Of a DNA stretch of 64,000 nucleotides, positions 36,950 through 46,205 are shown one piece after another; position 1 is the stretch's first letter, and each line of letters starts with the position of its first letter. Below the pieces are notes generated by a model. That model was not told where the DNA came from. It saw nothing but the letters and a program-made list of their open reading frames with translations, and did no database searches. Both the position numbers and the translations under genes were made by a program. Origin of the DNA: Halomonas sp. BDJS001. Its GTDB lineage: Bacteria > Pseudomonadota > Gammaproteobacteria > Pseudomonadales > Halomonadaceae. The stretch spans positions 3,100,001 through 3,164,000 of the forward strand of contig NZ_CP110535.1 in the NCBI RefSeq assembly GCF_026104355.1, written 5' to 3'.

Positions 36950-37558
36950 TTAAAGCCCCTCAACCAATTGATCGATCGCTTGGAAAGCTTCTTTGATCGC
37001 CGCTTCACGCTGTTGCTCACCCACATTCAGGCCTTCAGCATAGACTACGTCAACCTCTTTAATGCCCATCAGACCTAGCATAGTTTTCAGATGAGGCGTT
37101 TGGCTATCCATCTCGGTGCCAGCATACATGCCGCCACGAGCGGCCAGAATAATCGCTCGCTTCCCCTCTACCAAACCTTGCGGGCCGTTTTCGGTATAGC
37201 GGAACGTTTCACCGGCACGCAGAACACGGTCAAACCACGCCTTTAACTGTGAAGGAATACCCAGGTTATACATCGGTACTGCAATCACCAGAACATCATT
37301 GGCGCGTAGCTCAGCCAGCAGTTCATCCGAGCACGCGGCTAACGCCTGCTGTTCGGCATTACGTTCTGTGGCCGCCACTTGCCAAGCCCCTAGTTCACTG
37401 ATATCCAAATGGGGCAGTGCGTTCTTGACGACATCACGCTGGGTGACCTCGATATCGTTACTGGCATTCGCCTGTTCAATAAAGCGATTCGCCAACGCAT
37501 TGGATTGGCCATTTTCAGCCAGAATAGAAGAAGTAATCACCAGGGCACGCGTTGTCAT
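36950..37558 (-). CDS. azoR: FMN-dependent NADH azoreductase
   Basis: A 202-residue flavodoxin-fold NADH:quinone/azo reductase. Motifs are VITSSILAENGQSNALANRF (phosphate loop), PMYNLGIPSQLKAWFDRVLRAGETF and RGGMYAGTEMDSQ. Reduces azo compounds and quinones and may protect from electrophiles. The ATG at 37558 (MTTRALVI) has GGAGC upstream; six further residues upstream are not part of the family. Confidence 0.92.
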   Translation of the reverse strand: MTTRALVITSSILAENGQSNALANRFIEQANASNDIEVTQRDVVKNALPHLDISELGAWQVAATERNAEQQALAACSDELLAELRANDVLVIAVPMYNLGIPSQLKAWFDRVLRAGETFRYTENGPQGLVEGKRAIILAARGGMYAGTEMDSQTPHLKTMLGLMGIKEVDVVYAEGLNVGEQQREAAIKEAFQAIDQLVEGL

Positions 37559-37683
37559 TGAAAGCTCCAAAATCATTAAGGGGAAGGAATGGGAGCTATT
37601 CTACGGCGCTTTCCAATAAGCAAAAGCGCAACGTTTTCCGACTTGTATTCGATTAAATCGAATTGTGCGACGACCAATAAAAA

Positions 37684-37712
37684 GCCCCGCGACGCAAAAT
37701 GCGAGGCGGGGC
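37684..37712 (-). terminator. Terminator of the Na+/alanine symporter gene
   Basis: The minus strand has GCCCCGC-spacer-GCGGGGC with an inner GCA/TGC hairpin, followed by TTTTTA, 44 bases after the symporter stop. Confidence 0.85.
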
Positions 37713-37755
37713 GCAGTCAGTGGATTAAATGGCTAGCTCGTTTACTTAAGCTCGA

Positions 37756-39204
37756 TTACTTCTTGGGCCAGGCCTTGGGATCGACTTTATTAACCAGCTT
37801 GGGGAAACGGCTGGGGTCGAATACCGGCTCTTTACCCGCTTTCAACTGCTCTTCGTAGTCGCGGAAGAGCGAGAAAGCCACCGGCGACAGCATTAAAATA
37901 GCGACCAGGTTAATAATCGCCATCATGCCCATAGAGAGGTCGGCAAAGTTCCAAATCGCCCCCAGGCTTGCCACCGAGCCAATCATGATCATTGCCAGCA
38001 CCGCTAAGCGGTATATAAACACGGCAACCGGGGCGCGGCGCCCGGCCAGATACTCAATGTTGGACTCGCCATAGGAGTAGTTGGCAATCACCGAGGTAAA
38101 CGCAAACAGCAGAATCGCCACCGCGACGAACATACCGCCCCACTCGCCCACATGGCTGGAAAGCGCCATTTGAGTCAACTGGATGCCGTTGTTCTCGTCC
38201 CCGGCCATCAATTCAGGCCCGGCCATAATGATGATGGCCGCCGTGGCAGTACAGATCACCAGCGTATCGAGAAACACCCCAAGCATCTGAATAAAGCCCT
38301 GGGCAGCGGGGTGATCGGGCCGCGTAGAGGCGGTGGCTGCCGCATTGGGCGCCGAGCCCATGCCCGCTTCATTGGAAAATAGCCCGCGCTGAATGCCGTT
38401 CATAATCGCCTGGGAAACCGCGTAGCCTACCGCCCCACCGGCCGCCTGCTCAAAGCCAAAAGCACTGCGCACAATGGTCATGATCGCTGCGGGCAAGTCG
38501 CTGATATTCAACCCTACTACCACCAGCGCCAGAATTAAGTAGAGCAGCGCCATGAGCGGCACCACCAGTTCAGCCACCTTGGCAATCGACTTCAAACCGC
38601 CAAAGATGATCGGCGCCACCACCACCATCAAAACTAACCCCATTGCCCAGGTGGGAACGGCAAATGCCTGCTCCATGGCCTGGGCGATAGAGTTGGCCTG
38701 AACGCTGTTGAACGCCAACCCAAAGGCAATAATCAAACAGATAGAGAACAAGACCGCCAGCCAGCGCAGCCCCAGGCCTCGCTCGATATAACGTGCAGGG
38801 CCGCCACGAAAGGTGTTATCACCGTGGTCGGTTTTATACGCCTGAGCCAGGGTTGACTCCACAAAACTGGTAGCCATACCCACCATGGCGGTCATCCACA
38901 TCCAGAAAATGGCGCCAGGGCCACCAAAATAGATAGCCACCGCGACACCGGCCAGGTTACCCGTGCCTACCCGGGCCGCCAGACTGGTTGAGAGTGCTTG
39001 AAACGAAGAGATACCACCATTTGATTGGCGGGAACTGCCCAGCAGCTTGAACATATGGCCGAAATAGCGCAACTGAATACCGCGGGTCAGCACCGTAAAA
39101 TAGAGCCCTGCGCCTATCAGCAGGTAAATCAACACACTGCCCCAGAGCAGGCCGTTGCCGCGATCCACCAGCGATGTCAGCAGCGGAGGAAGAGTAAAAT
39201 CCAT
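37756..39204 (-). CDS. AGCS-family sodium:alanine symporter
   Basis: A 482-residue, about ten-helix Na+-coupled amino acid carrier. Family signatures include FQALSTSLAARVGTGNLAGVA (about 65-85), GGPGAIFWMWMTAMVGMATSF, and GLFSNEAGMGSAPNAAAT (about 280). Imports alanine or glycine with Na+, compatible with a sodium-based halophile. ATG at 39204 is preferred over a GTG three codons upstream because AAGG lies at proper distance. Divergently placed LysR gene lies upstream but in the same direction. Confidence 0.93.
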   Translation of the reverse strand: MDFTLPPLLTSLVDRGNGLLWGSVLIYLLIGAGLYFTVLTRGIQLRYFGHMFKLLGSSRQSNGGISSFQALSTSLAARVGTGNLAGVAVAIYFGGPGAIFWMWMTAMVGMATSFVESTLAQAYKTDHGDNTFRGGPARYIERGLGLRWLAVLFSICLIIAFGLAFNSVQANSIAQAMEQAFAVPTWAMGLVLMVVVAPIIFGGLKSIAKVAELVVPLMALLYLILALVVVGLNISDLPAAIMTIVRSAFGFEQAAGGAVGYAVSQAIMNGIQRGLFSNEAGMGSAPNAAATASTRPDHPAAQGFIQMLGVFLDTLVICTATAAIIIMAGPELMAGDENNGIQLTQMALSSHVGEWGGMFVAVAILLFAFTSVIANYSYGESNIEYLAGRRAPVAVFIYRLAVLAMIMIGSVASLGAIWNFADLSMGMMAIINLVAILMLSPVAFSLFRDYEEQLKAGKEPVFDPSRFPKLVNKVDPKAWPKK

Positions 39205-39304
39205 GAAAGTCACGCCTTTTTAAACAATGAAGGCGCATCATTCTTCACGGCTGCACCAAAATGGCAAGAAAATTGGAAAAAGAGCTAAAAACAGTCATAA
39301 CCTC

Positions 39305-40171
39305 TTACGCTATTGAATCACAAAGCCATCGCCACACTAATTCAGCTTCATCGCTCACAATCCGACGGCTAGGGCGAACCAGCCAGAAGCGCTCTTCGCT
39401 GGGTACACTGAGTTCAAAAGGCGCCACTAAATCGCTACGTTGCTCCATTAAGCGGCGGTGAGTTAGAGCGATACCACCACTTTGGCTAGCCAAGGCCAAC
39501 GTCATCACCTGATTATCGCAAGTGAGCGACCAGCACTGCGCTTCAAGGTGGGCAACCCCCGCTTCCTGCAACCACCCCGGCCACCCCACGCCAAACCCCA
39601 CTGCGTGGAGCAACGTATGCCCAGCTAGATCGCTCGGCGCGGTTAGCATCTCCGCTAAGGCATGCGAGCAAACCGGCAGCAGTTGCTCTTCGCCTAGCGG
39701 CTGCATTTCGATGCCCGTCCACTCCCCTTTGCCATAACGAATCTCGATATCTGCTCCTTCGGGGCCAAAGTCGTCCGGCCAGATAGCGCTCACCAGGCGA
39801 ATCGCCACCTGGGGGTGAGCGCGGTGGAAAGTCATCAAGCGCGGCGCCAGCCATGACTGCTGAATAACCGGCGTGGCCCGCAGCGTTACCGGCTGCTCGG
39901 AGGTGCTACCAAACACTTCCAGGGTGCCTTCGCTAATACGCACAAAGGCATCGTGAATACTTGGCAGCCACGCCTGCCCGGCGGGGGTGAGCGTCAAACT
40001 GCGCGCATGACGCACAAACAACTTCTGCCCCACGCGGTCTTCCAGCAGCCTGACGCGCTGACTAATGGCCGCTTGAGTGACACCCAGCTCATTGCCGGCG
40101 GCAGTAAAACTCAAAGTGCGCGCCGCTGATTCAAATGCTTGCAGCCATAGCAGAGGCGGTAACTGACTCAT
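39305..40171 (-). CDS. LysR-family regulator (GcvA-like)
   Basis: A 288-residue LysR protein: helix-turn-helix LWLQAFESAARTLSFTAAGNELGVTQAAISQ and periplasmic-binding-like effector domain from about residue 90. Divergent from the gamma-butyrobetaine hydroxylase gene with a 180-base gap. It is likely to regulate that gene, as in other LysR/target pairs (inference). Confidence 0.92.
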   Translation of the reverse strand: MSQLPPLLWLQAFESAARTLSFTAAGNELGVTQAAISQRVRLLEDRVGQKLFVRHARSLTLTPAGQAWLPSIHDAFVRISEGTLEVFGSTSEQPVTLRATPVIQQSWLAPRLMTFHRAHPQVAIRLVSAIWPDDFGPEGADIEIRYGKGEWTGIEMQPLGEEQLLPVCSHALAEMLTAPSDLAGHTLLHAVGFGVGWPGWLQEAGVAHLEAQCWSLTCDNQVMTLALASQSGGIALTHRRLMEQRSDLVAPFELSVPSEERFWLVRPSRRIVSDEAELVWRWLCDSIA

Positions 40172-40351
40172 GAAAAAGAGACCTATAAATAAAATGACAT
40201 CTAAGGGGTCAGATTAATCGTTTGTCACTGCCGCGGCTACTCCTCATCCTAAATAACGCTTACGTACACCTTTTATGCACAACCCTTTAAGCAAAGCCCT
40301 TACACCAATACTTCTGGGGCACTGCCGCTAAGGAAGTTAACTGGAGTTATC

Positions 40352-41527
40352 ATGAATATCTCTGTACAAGCCTCACTAACGGCTCCCCACATCCCCGATA
40401 TGGGCGAATTAACGCCTTATCACTCAGGCCCGGCACTCACTCAAGCGACGCTGACTCAGCATGGCGTAGCGCTAACGTGGCAAGATAGTCAACAAACGAC
40501 CCTGCCCCTGCGTTGGCTACGAGACCACTGCGCCTGCCCAGCCTGCCGCCACCCGCAGACCCGTGAACGACTCTACCTGCCCCTAGAAGCCATCACCGAG
40601 CCGCCCAGCGTTGCGCTACTGGATGGTCACTTGCACCTTACTTGGCTGGATGGTCATGTCAGTGCCTTTCATAGCGGCTGGCTCTATCAGCGCCGTCCAG
40701 AAGCCACGCTCGCCTCAGCCGTTCCCAGGGTTGCATCGTGGGAAGATAACTTTGCTCCCGAGCGCATCCGCCATAGCGACTTTTTAACCCCTCAGGGCGA
40801 AAAAGCCTGGTTGACCGCCATGCTACGGGACGGGCTGGCATTGATGACCGATGGCCCACTGGTGGAAGAGGAAGTGAGCCGTTTAGCCGAGCGTATTGGC
40901 CCCCAGCGCGCTACCAACTTTGGCGCCCGCTTTGACGTGCGCTCCAAACCCAACCCCAATAACGCGGCCTATACCGCGGTGGGGTTACCGCTGCATATCG
41001 ACCTGCCCAACTGGCGACAGCCGCCGGATATTCAGCTGCTCTACTGCCTACAGAATGGCGCCAGCGGCGGCGAATCGCTGTTTGCCGATGGTGCGCGTGT
41101 GGTCGAAGCCCTGCGTCGGCAAGACCCGGCAGCGCTGGCGATTCTTAGCGAAACGCCGATTGATTTTCGCTTTCAGGATGAAACCCACGATATCTCCATG
41201 CGGGCACCGGTGATCACCCTGGATGGCGCGGGTAACCTGGTCGAAATGCGCTTAAACAACTGGATTCGAGATGCCCTTCATCTGCCGGTAGAGCAGATGG
41301 ATGCCTGGTACAGCGCCTACGCCCTGCTATGGAAGCTGTTTCACAGCGAAGCGCACCAGATAGAGTTCACCCTTCTCCCAGGGCAGATGGTCGCTTTTGA
41401 TAACCGCCGGGTACTCCACGGGCGGCGCGCATTTGATCCCAACAGCGGCGCACGCCATTTACAGGGCACCTATTTAGACCGCGATATGCTGGCTTCACGC
41501 CTACGCGTGCTGGCCCGCAACGTTTAG
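40352..41527 (+). CDS. Gamma-butyrobetaine dioxygenase-like Fe(II)/2-oxoglutarate hydroxylase
   Basis: A 391-residue protein of the gamma-butyrobetaine hydroxylase (BBOX)/TauD family, which makes carnitine from gamma-butyrobetaine. An N-terminal DUF971-like zinc-binding domain has LRDHCACPACRHPQTRER (about 50-70). The jelly-roll catalytic domain has the iron ligands His215 and Asp217 (PLHIDLPN) and His356 (RVLHGRRAF). The 2-oxoglutarate arginine is expected in GARHLQGTYLDRD. Followed by a betaine/carnitine-type binding protein after about 65 bases, pointing to uptake and hydroxylation of trimethylammonium compounds. Hydroxylation of a related substrate such as trimethyllysine cannot be excluded. 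Confidence 0.9.
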   Translation: MNISVQASLTAPHIPDMGELTPYHSGPALTQATLTQHGVALTWQDSQQTTLPLRWLRDHCACPACRHPQTRERLYLPLEAITEPPSVALLDGHLHLTWLDGHVSAFHSGWLYQRRPEATLASAVPRVASWEDNFAPERIRHSDFLTPQGEKAWLTAMLRDGLALMTDGPLVEEEVSRLAERIGPQRATNFGARFDVRSKPNPNNAAYTAVGLPLHIDLPNWRQPPDIQLLYCLQNGASGGESLFADGARVVEALRRQDPAALAILSETPIDFRFQDETHDISMRAPVITLDGAGNLVEMRLNNWIRDALHLPVEQMDAWYSAYALLWKLFHSEAHQIEFTLLPGQMVAFDNRRVLHGRRAFDPNSGARHLQGTYLDRDMLASRLRVLARNV

Positions 41528-41592
41528 TGGCATCCAATAATAACTGTTGAACGACAACACCTATCCAGACAAAAACCAAGCAAGGAGATCCT

Positions 41593-42531
41593 ATGACACA
41601 CCTCAAGCCTCTCGCCTCAGCCATTGCCCTCGCCACTACCGCGATGTTTGCCTCGGCGGCCCATGCCGACGATCAAACCCTCGATTTCGGTGTGCCCGCC
41701 TGGCCCGGCATTACGGTAAAAACGGCCATCGCCGAACAGCTTTTAAACCCACTCGGCTACGCAACCAGTACCCAGGAAATCGGCCTGCAGGTGATTTACC
41801 AGGGTATCGAGAGCGGCGATATCGACGCCTTCCTAGGGGCTTGGCTGCCTGCCCAGCGTGAGATGTTCGATCCCCGCAAGGAGTCGGGTGTACTGATTGA
41901 CGTAGCGAATAACGTCGATGGTGCGCAAATGACCCTGGCGGTGCCGGAATACCTGTATGAGAACGGCATTCAGAGCTTTGCTGATTTAGACGAAAACCGT
42001 GACCAGTTCGACGGTAAAATTTATGGCTTTGGGGCCGGCTCCGCCGCTAGTGAGATTCTCCACAATGCCATTGATAACGACACTTGGGGTCTAGGTGACT
42101 GGCAGGTAGTCGATACCAGTGAAGTGGGCATGCTTTCCGCTGCACGTGATGCCATCTCCCGTGAAGAACCGATTGTCTGGGTCGGCTGGACGCCCCACTG
42201 GATGAACCTTGATCTTCCCATGCGCTACCTGGAAGATCCCGAAAACCTATTTGGTGAGAACAACGGTGAAAGCGATGTGTTAACGCTGCTGCGCAGTGGC
42301 TATGCTGAAGCCAACCCCAATGTGGTGACCTTCTTTGAGCAGTTTACCTTTTCGGCTGAAGAGCAGAGCTGGATGATTCAGGCGTATGGCCAGGAAGAGC
42401 AAGACCTTAATGATGTCGCCGAACAGTGGATCAACGACCACCCGGAACGCATAGAAGCCATGCTGGCAGACGTCACCACCGCTGACGGCGACCCAGCCTG
42501 GCCCGTCATTGAAGCACAGCTCGCCAACTAA
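41593..42531 (+). CDS. Quaternary-amine ABC transporter substrate-binding protein
   Basis: A 312-residue periplasmic binding protein of the OpuAC/ProX/ChoX family. A signal peptide ends near AHA-DD (residue 25). The mature part has FGVPAWPGITVKTAIA, the aromatic-cage region with W (VWVGWTPHWMNLDLPMRYLED) and EQSWMIQAYG. These residues fit binding of a trimethylammonium group through tryptophan/tyrosine stacking. No permease or ATPase gene adjoins it, so it presumably serves a transporter elsewhere, like Pseudomonas CaiX. AAGGAG precedes the ATG. A terminator follows. Confidence 0.9.
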   Translation: MTHLKPLASAIALATTAMFASAAHADDQTLDFGVPAWPGITVKTAIAEQLLNPLGYATSTQEIGLQVIYQGIESGDIDAFLGAWLPAQREMFDPRKESGVLIDVANNVDGAQMTLAVPEYLYENGIQSFADLDENRDQFDGKIYGFGAGSAASEILHNAIDNDTWGLGDWQVVDTSEVGMLSAARDAISREEPIVWVGWTPHWMNLDLPMRYLEDPENLFGENNGESDVLTLLRSGYAEANPNVVTFFEQFTFSAEEQSWMIQAYGQEEQDLNDVAEQWINDHPERIEAMLADVTTADGDPAWPVIEAQLAN

Positions 42532-42555
42532 CGCTTGGTGTAAACGCACCTTCAT

Positions 42556-42600
42556 CCCATCGGATAGCTAGCGTATGCTAGCGCTTTTTTCGCCGATGGG
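42556..42600 (+). terminator. Nested hairpin terminator
   Basis: Inner hairpin GCTAGC-GTAT-GCTAGC followed by GCTTTTTT (42567-42590), enclosed by an outer stem CCCATCGG/CCGATGGG (42556-42563 and 42593-42600). The outer stem's 3' arm overlaps the ribosome site of the next gene. Confidence 0.75.
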
Positions 42601-42608
42601 AGGGGGGC

Positions 42609-43313
42609 ATGTCGCGGACATTGAGCAAGGGCGTAGGCCTGCTGGTAGTCGTCGTGCTGCTGGGCGTCATGTGGCAGTTACTGCAGCGCTACGACCTACT
42701 CACCCAGGCGCGGCTTAGCGAATTGATCGGCTACGTTCGCCAGTGGCGTACCGCGCCCTGGATGTTTGCCGCGGTGATGGTCACTTACGCCAGCGCCCTG
42801 TTGGTGATGTTTCCGCTTAGCCTACTGGTCGTCATAACAGGCTTACTATTTGGCCCGATATGGGGGCTGGTGTACGCCACGTTAGGAACATTGACGTCGT
42901 CGGTTGTATCTTACTGGGTAGGCCACTGGCTAGGTCGAGAGGCGCTCATGCACTATGGCGGGCGCCATCTACGCGGCCTCTCCGGCTATCTATCGAAGCG
43001 CGGCATTCGTACCATGACGGTGATCAACCTGCTGCCGCTGGCCCCGTTCACACTCACCAATATGCTGGCGGGCGCCTTCCACCTCAAGTTCCGCGACTAT
43101 ATGATTGGCTCCACCCTGGGTATCGTGCCTGGGTTGGCAGCGGTGATCCTATTGGGCAGCCAACTCGGCGCCCTTTTCACCGCGGCTTCAGCTAAAGAAC
43201 TCATCCTCGCGGCTGTCGGACTCGCTGCCGGAGTCGGCCTGTTAATAGGCCTTAAACGTTATGCCAGCCATCGCCAAGCAGCAAAAAAACAGCCTCACCG
43301 TGAGGGCGAGTGA
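42609..43313 (+). CDS. TVP38/TMEM64-family (VTT domain) membrane protein
   Basis: A 234-residue integral membrane protein with the VTT/DedA-like domain (about 60-180), with the G-x-x-G signature FPLSLLVVITGLLFGPIWG and LLPLAPFTLTNMLAGAFHL. VTT proteins are implicated in lipid scrambling or undecaprenyl-phosphate handling. GGGAGGGGGGC precedes the ATG. Its end overlaps the convergent glycosyltransferase-fusion gene by 19 bases. Confidence 0.9.
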   Translation: MSRTLSKGVGLLVVVVLLGVMWQLLQRYDLLTQARLSELIGYVRQWRTAPWMFAAVMVTYASALLVMFPLSLLVVITGLLFGPIWGLVYATLGTLTSSVVSYWVGHWLGREALMHYGGRHLRGLSGYLSKRGIRTMTVINLLPLAPFTLTNMLAGAFHLKFRDYMIGSTLGIVPGLAAVILLGSQLGALFTAASAKELILAAVGLAAGVGLLIGLKRYASHRQAAKKQPHREGE

Positions 43314-45541
43314 TACTTGGCCAGCACCTCAGCGTAAAAGCTCGCCACGGCTGAGGCGAAATTGACGATATCGAACTCCTCAGCAAAGTGGCTGGCCTGC
43401 TTGCCCAATTGCTGGCGTAGCTCTGCGTTATCTTTTAACTTCACCACTTGCTGCCCCCACGCTTGGCGATTTTGCGGTGTTTTGAAGCCGTTTACTCCCT
43501 GGCGTACCACGTCATCGATACCGCTGGAACGCACCGCCACGACGGGCAACCCCGCCGACATCGCCTCAAGAATCACCATGCCCTGGGTTTCTGAAGTCGA
43601 AGCGAACACAAATATATCGCCTAGATGGTAATAAAGTGCCATGCGCTCCGGCGGCACCGCTCCTGCCAAGGTGACCTGCGAGGTCAGTTTCAAAGTATCG
43701 ATTTGTTTTTGAATCGCCGCTCGATCCGGCCCATCACCAATCAGGAGAAGATGAACATCGGCGTGCCCCTGTGCCTTAAGCTCGGCGAGGGCTTCCAGCA
43801 TAAAGCCAATATTTTTCTCCTTGCTAATCCGCGAGACGCTGATCAATATTTTGCTCGCAGGGTCGATACCTAATTGCTCGCGCAACGCTTCCAACGCACT
43901 CCTTTCAACCTGGGCAAACCGAGCAACATCTATGCCCGTGGGTTGCACCAGCGTGGGGGTTTTCACCCCTATCATGCGCAGATACTCCTCTGCGGAGTGG
44001 GTCGGCACAATCACCCCTTGGCAGCGGTTGGAAAAGCGCTTGATCAGGTAGTGCGAGATCAGATTACGAAACAGCGCACCGGGCAATGGCACAAAGTGGG
44101 CATAGTGCTCCAGGCGGGTGTGATAGGTGTAGATCACCGGCACCTTGAGCCGACGGCCCATAAACAGCCCCATGGAACCGAGCCAAAAAGGGTGGTGGAC
44201 GTGAATAAGATCAGGCCCGAACGCCCGTAGGCAGCGGCGAAAACGCGCGCTAAAGGGATTGGTTAACCGGAACTCGCCCTTCTGGCCAAACGCCATCAGC
44301 GTGGGGATGCGTCTTATCGAACTGTCGTCCTGCCACGTTTCTCGGTAGCGCGGCACAAACAGTTGGATGGTGTGGCCTAGATCACATAAGCCATTGCGCA
44401 GTCGATCCACGGAGACCGACACCCCCGACACAAAGGGGAAGTAGTTATTAGACACCATCGCTACGCGCAAAGATTTACCCAGGAAAGGCGTCGGGTCGAT
44501 ATCAAAATCGGGGTAGTAGTCGCGATCTTCAAAAATCAGCCGATGCAAGCGCATCGCGAGCAGCGCCAATACCCCCACAATCAGCAAAAACCGGGTATAG
44601 CTCACGTAGAAAAATGCATACACCGTAGAAGCCACACTACTCAGCATCCGCCACCAGCCAGGGCTATTCACGTTCAAACGTACTGGTGCAATAGTCACAC
44701 TGTCACTGTCGACATCGACGATAACGTAGTGGTGAAAGCTACTGTCGGCATCGATCAGGATGCCGCCCGCACCACCGGTGGTGACGTAATCCACCCCATT
44801 AACCGTCTGCTTAGAGAAAAGCGTCAGGTTGGCGGAGAACACGGTATCGACATCGTGCGCCTCCGCCAGCGCCATAATTCCATCAGCCAGGCGGGGATCA
44901 TTGAGGTAATTGTCCGCTTCAAACAGCGGCGCGTCGCTCACCACAGTGTGCAGCGGCAAACCAACAAACAAAAATTTATGTTGTGCTTCTGAGGCCGCAA
45001 GCTCCCGCTCCAACCAATCAAGCTGCCAGGAGGTAGAAGACTTCCCGGTGCCGTCAAGGAAGATAAAGTGGCTATTACCCGCGACAAAGGAGTAAAAATG
45101 GGGGCCAAAGTATTCGTAAAACAAGTAGCTACCAAAATCACTATCTTCGTTTTCGCCGTAGGTGAGTAAGTAAGGGACATTGAGCGTCTCCAGGCTCTGA
45201 TAGATCGCTTGGTAGCTCTCCTGTCGCCCTCCATTCACGGCATTGCCCGCAGAAACCAGAAAGTCGATACCGCCCTGATTGATGAGCGGCACAATCTCCT
45301 CCTGAAACACGTTTACCGAGTTATTGATATTGCCCACCACCGCAAAGCGGTAGTCGGTTCGATCCCTCAGTACCTCGCGTATATCAGCCACTTCAAGGGT
45401 ATGCACCGACTCAAATTTGGGTTCTGCGACATACAACCAAATTTGGTGAGCAATTAGCCCCACCACCAGGGCGAGATTAAGGTAAAAGAACAGCCGCAAC
45501 CAGCGCTGACGGGAAAGGCGAAAAAAGGAGCGTCGAGGCAT
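43295..45541 (-). CDS. Degenerate metallophosphoesterase fused to GT4 glycosyltransferase
   Basis: A 748-residue two-domain protein. An N-terminal transmembrane segment (about 16-36) and a second (about 305-332) flank a periplasmic domain (about 60-290) with the metallophosphoesterase fold, including HFIFLDG and WQLDWLERELA. Every metal motif is substituted: GDxH reads GNIN (70-73), GD reads GN (99-100), GNHD/E reads GENE (129-132), HHP reads GLP (194-196), GHxH reads ANLT (237-240). Residues about 357-740 form a cytoplasmic GT4 glycosyltransferase (SNNYFPFVSGVSVS; HVHHPFWLG; PTGIDVARF; ETQGMVILEAMSAGLPVVA with the E-x7-E motif). Acceptor unknown; a lipid such as diacylglycerol is plausible. 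Confidence 0.88.
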   Translation of the reverse strand: MPRRSFFRLSRQRWLRLFFYLNLALVVGLIAHQIWLYVAEPKFESVHTLEVADIREVLRDRTDYRFAVVGNINNSVNVFQEEIVPLINQGGIDFLVSAGNAVNGGRQESYQAIYQSLETLNVPYLLTYGENEDSDFGSYLFYEYFGPHFYSFVAGNSHFIFLDGTGKSSTSWQLDWLERELAASEAQHKFLFVGLPLHTVVSDAPLFEADNYLNDPRLADGIMALAEAHDVDTVFSANLTLFSKQTVNGVDYVTTGGAGGILIDADSSFHHYVIVDVDSDSVTIAPVRLNVNSPGWWRMLSSVASTVYAFFYVSYTRFLLIVGVLALLAMRLHRLIFEDRDYYPDFDIDPTPFLGKSLRVAMVSNNYFPFVSGVSVSVDRLRNGLCDLGHTIQLFVPRYRETWQDDSSIRRIPTLMAFGQKGEFRLTNPFSARFRRCLRAFGPDLIHVHHPFWLGSMGLFMGRRLKVPVIYTYHTRLEHYAHFVPLPGALFRNLISHYLIKRFSNRCQGVIVPTHSAEEYLRMIGVKTPTLVQPTGIDVARFAQVERSALEALREQLGIDPASKILISVSRISKEKNIGFMLEALAELKAQGHADVHLLLIGDGPDRAAIQKQIDTLKLTSQVTLAGAVPPERMALYYHLGDIFVFASTSETQGMVILEAMSAGLPVVAVRSSGIDDVVRQGVNGFKTPQNRQAWGQQVVKLKDNAELRQQLGKQASHFAEEFDIVNFASAVASFYAEVLAKYHSPSR

Positions 45542-45648
45542 TTAAAAGCGCTTTTCAATAATAAACATGATGTAGCCGCCACGCTGGCGGTTTGAGCCTA
45601 AAAACGCCTTTACTATACAGCAACGCTGCCTAGAGTTGGCGGCCCAGG

Positions 45649-46077
45649 TTAGCGCGCCTCGCACCCGTTTAGGGTAGCCAGTAACCGCCGTGGCCCCGCT
45701 TGATTGCGGTGTTCCCCCAGCCATATGCCCTGCCAGGTACCTAAGGCCAGGCGTCCATCCCTCACCGCCAGGGTAAGCTGTGTACCCAACAGGCTAGCGG
45801 CTACATGGGCGGGCATATCATCAGGCCCCTCCAGGGTGTGGCGGAAATAGGGTAAATCTTCGGGCACCAGTCGACGCAGAAACGCATCTAAATCGTGGCG
45901 CACATCCGGATCAGTGTTCTCATTGAGCGTTAACGAGGCAGAGGTATGCATCAGTTGCAAATGCAGCATGCCAATATGGCAGTCGTTTAAGCATGGCAGC
46001 GCGCGGGCTATATCATCCGTAATCAAATGAAAACCGCGCGCCACTTCGGGGAAATGGATCTCTTGTTGGAACCACAT
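45649..46077 (-). CDS. yjbQ: YjbQ-family protein (UPF0047)
   Basis: A 142-residue member of the YjbQ/UPF0047 family, small trimeric proteins reported to have weak thiamine-phosphate synthase activity. Hallmarks are HLQLMHTSASLTLNEN and the C-terminal GTWQGIWLGEHR. ATG at 46077 has AAAGGAG five bases upstream; an earlier GTG is less likely. It stands alone on the minus strand. Confidence 0.92.
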   Translation of the reverse strand: MWFQQEIHFPEVARGFHLITDDIARALPCLNDCHIGMLHLQLMHTSASLTLNENTDPDVRHDLDAFLRRLVPEDLPYFRHTLEGPDDMPAHVAASLLGTQLTLAVRDGRLALGTWQGIWLGEHRNQAGPRRLLATLNGCEAR

Positions 46078-46205
46078 AAACACTCCTTTGTTTGCTGTTT
46101 AATAACGGCACGACATCACCAACGTGCTCTTCTTGTATGGCAAAATAGCGTCAAATAGTCCTTAAGATAGCCGATCCCGATGATTTTTCGCCAAGGAGCG
46201 CGTTA

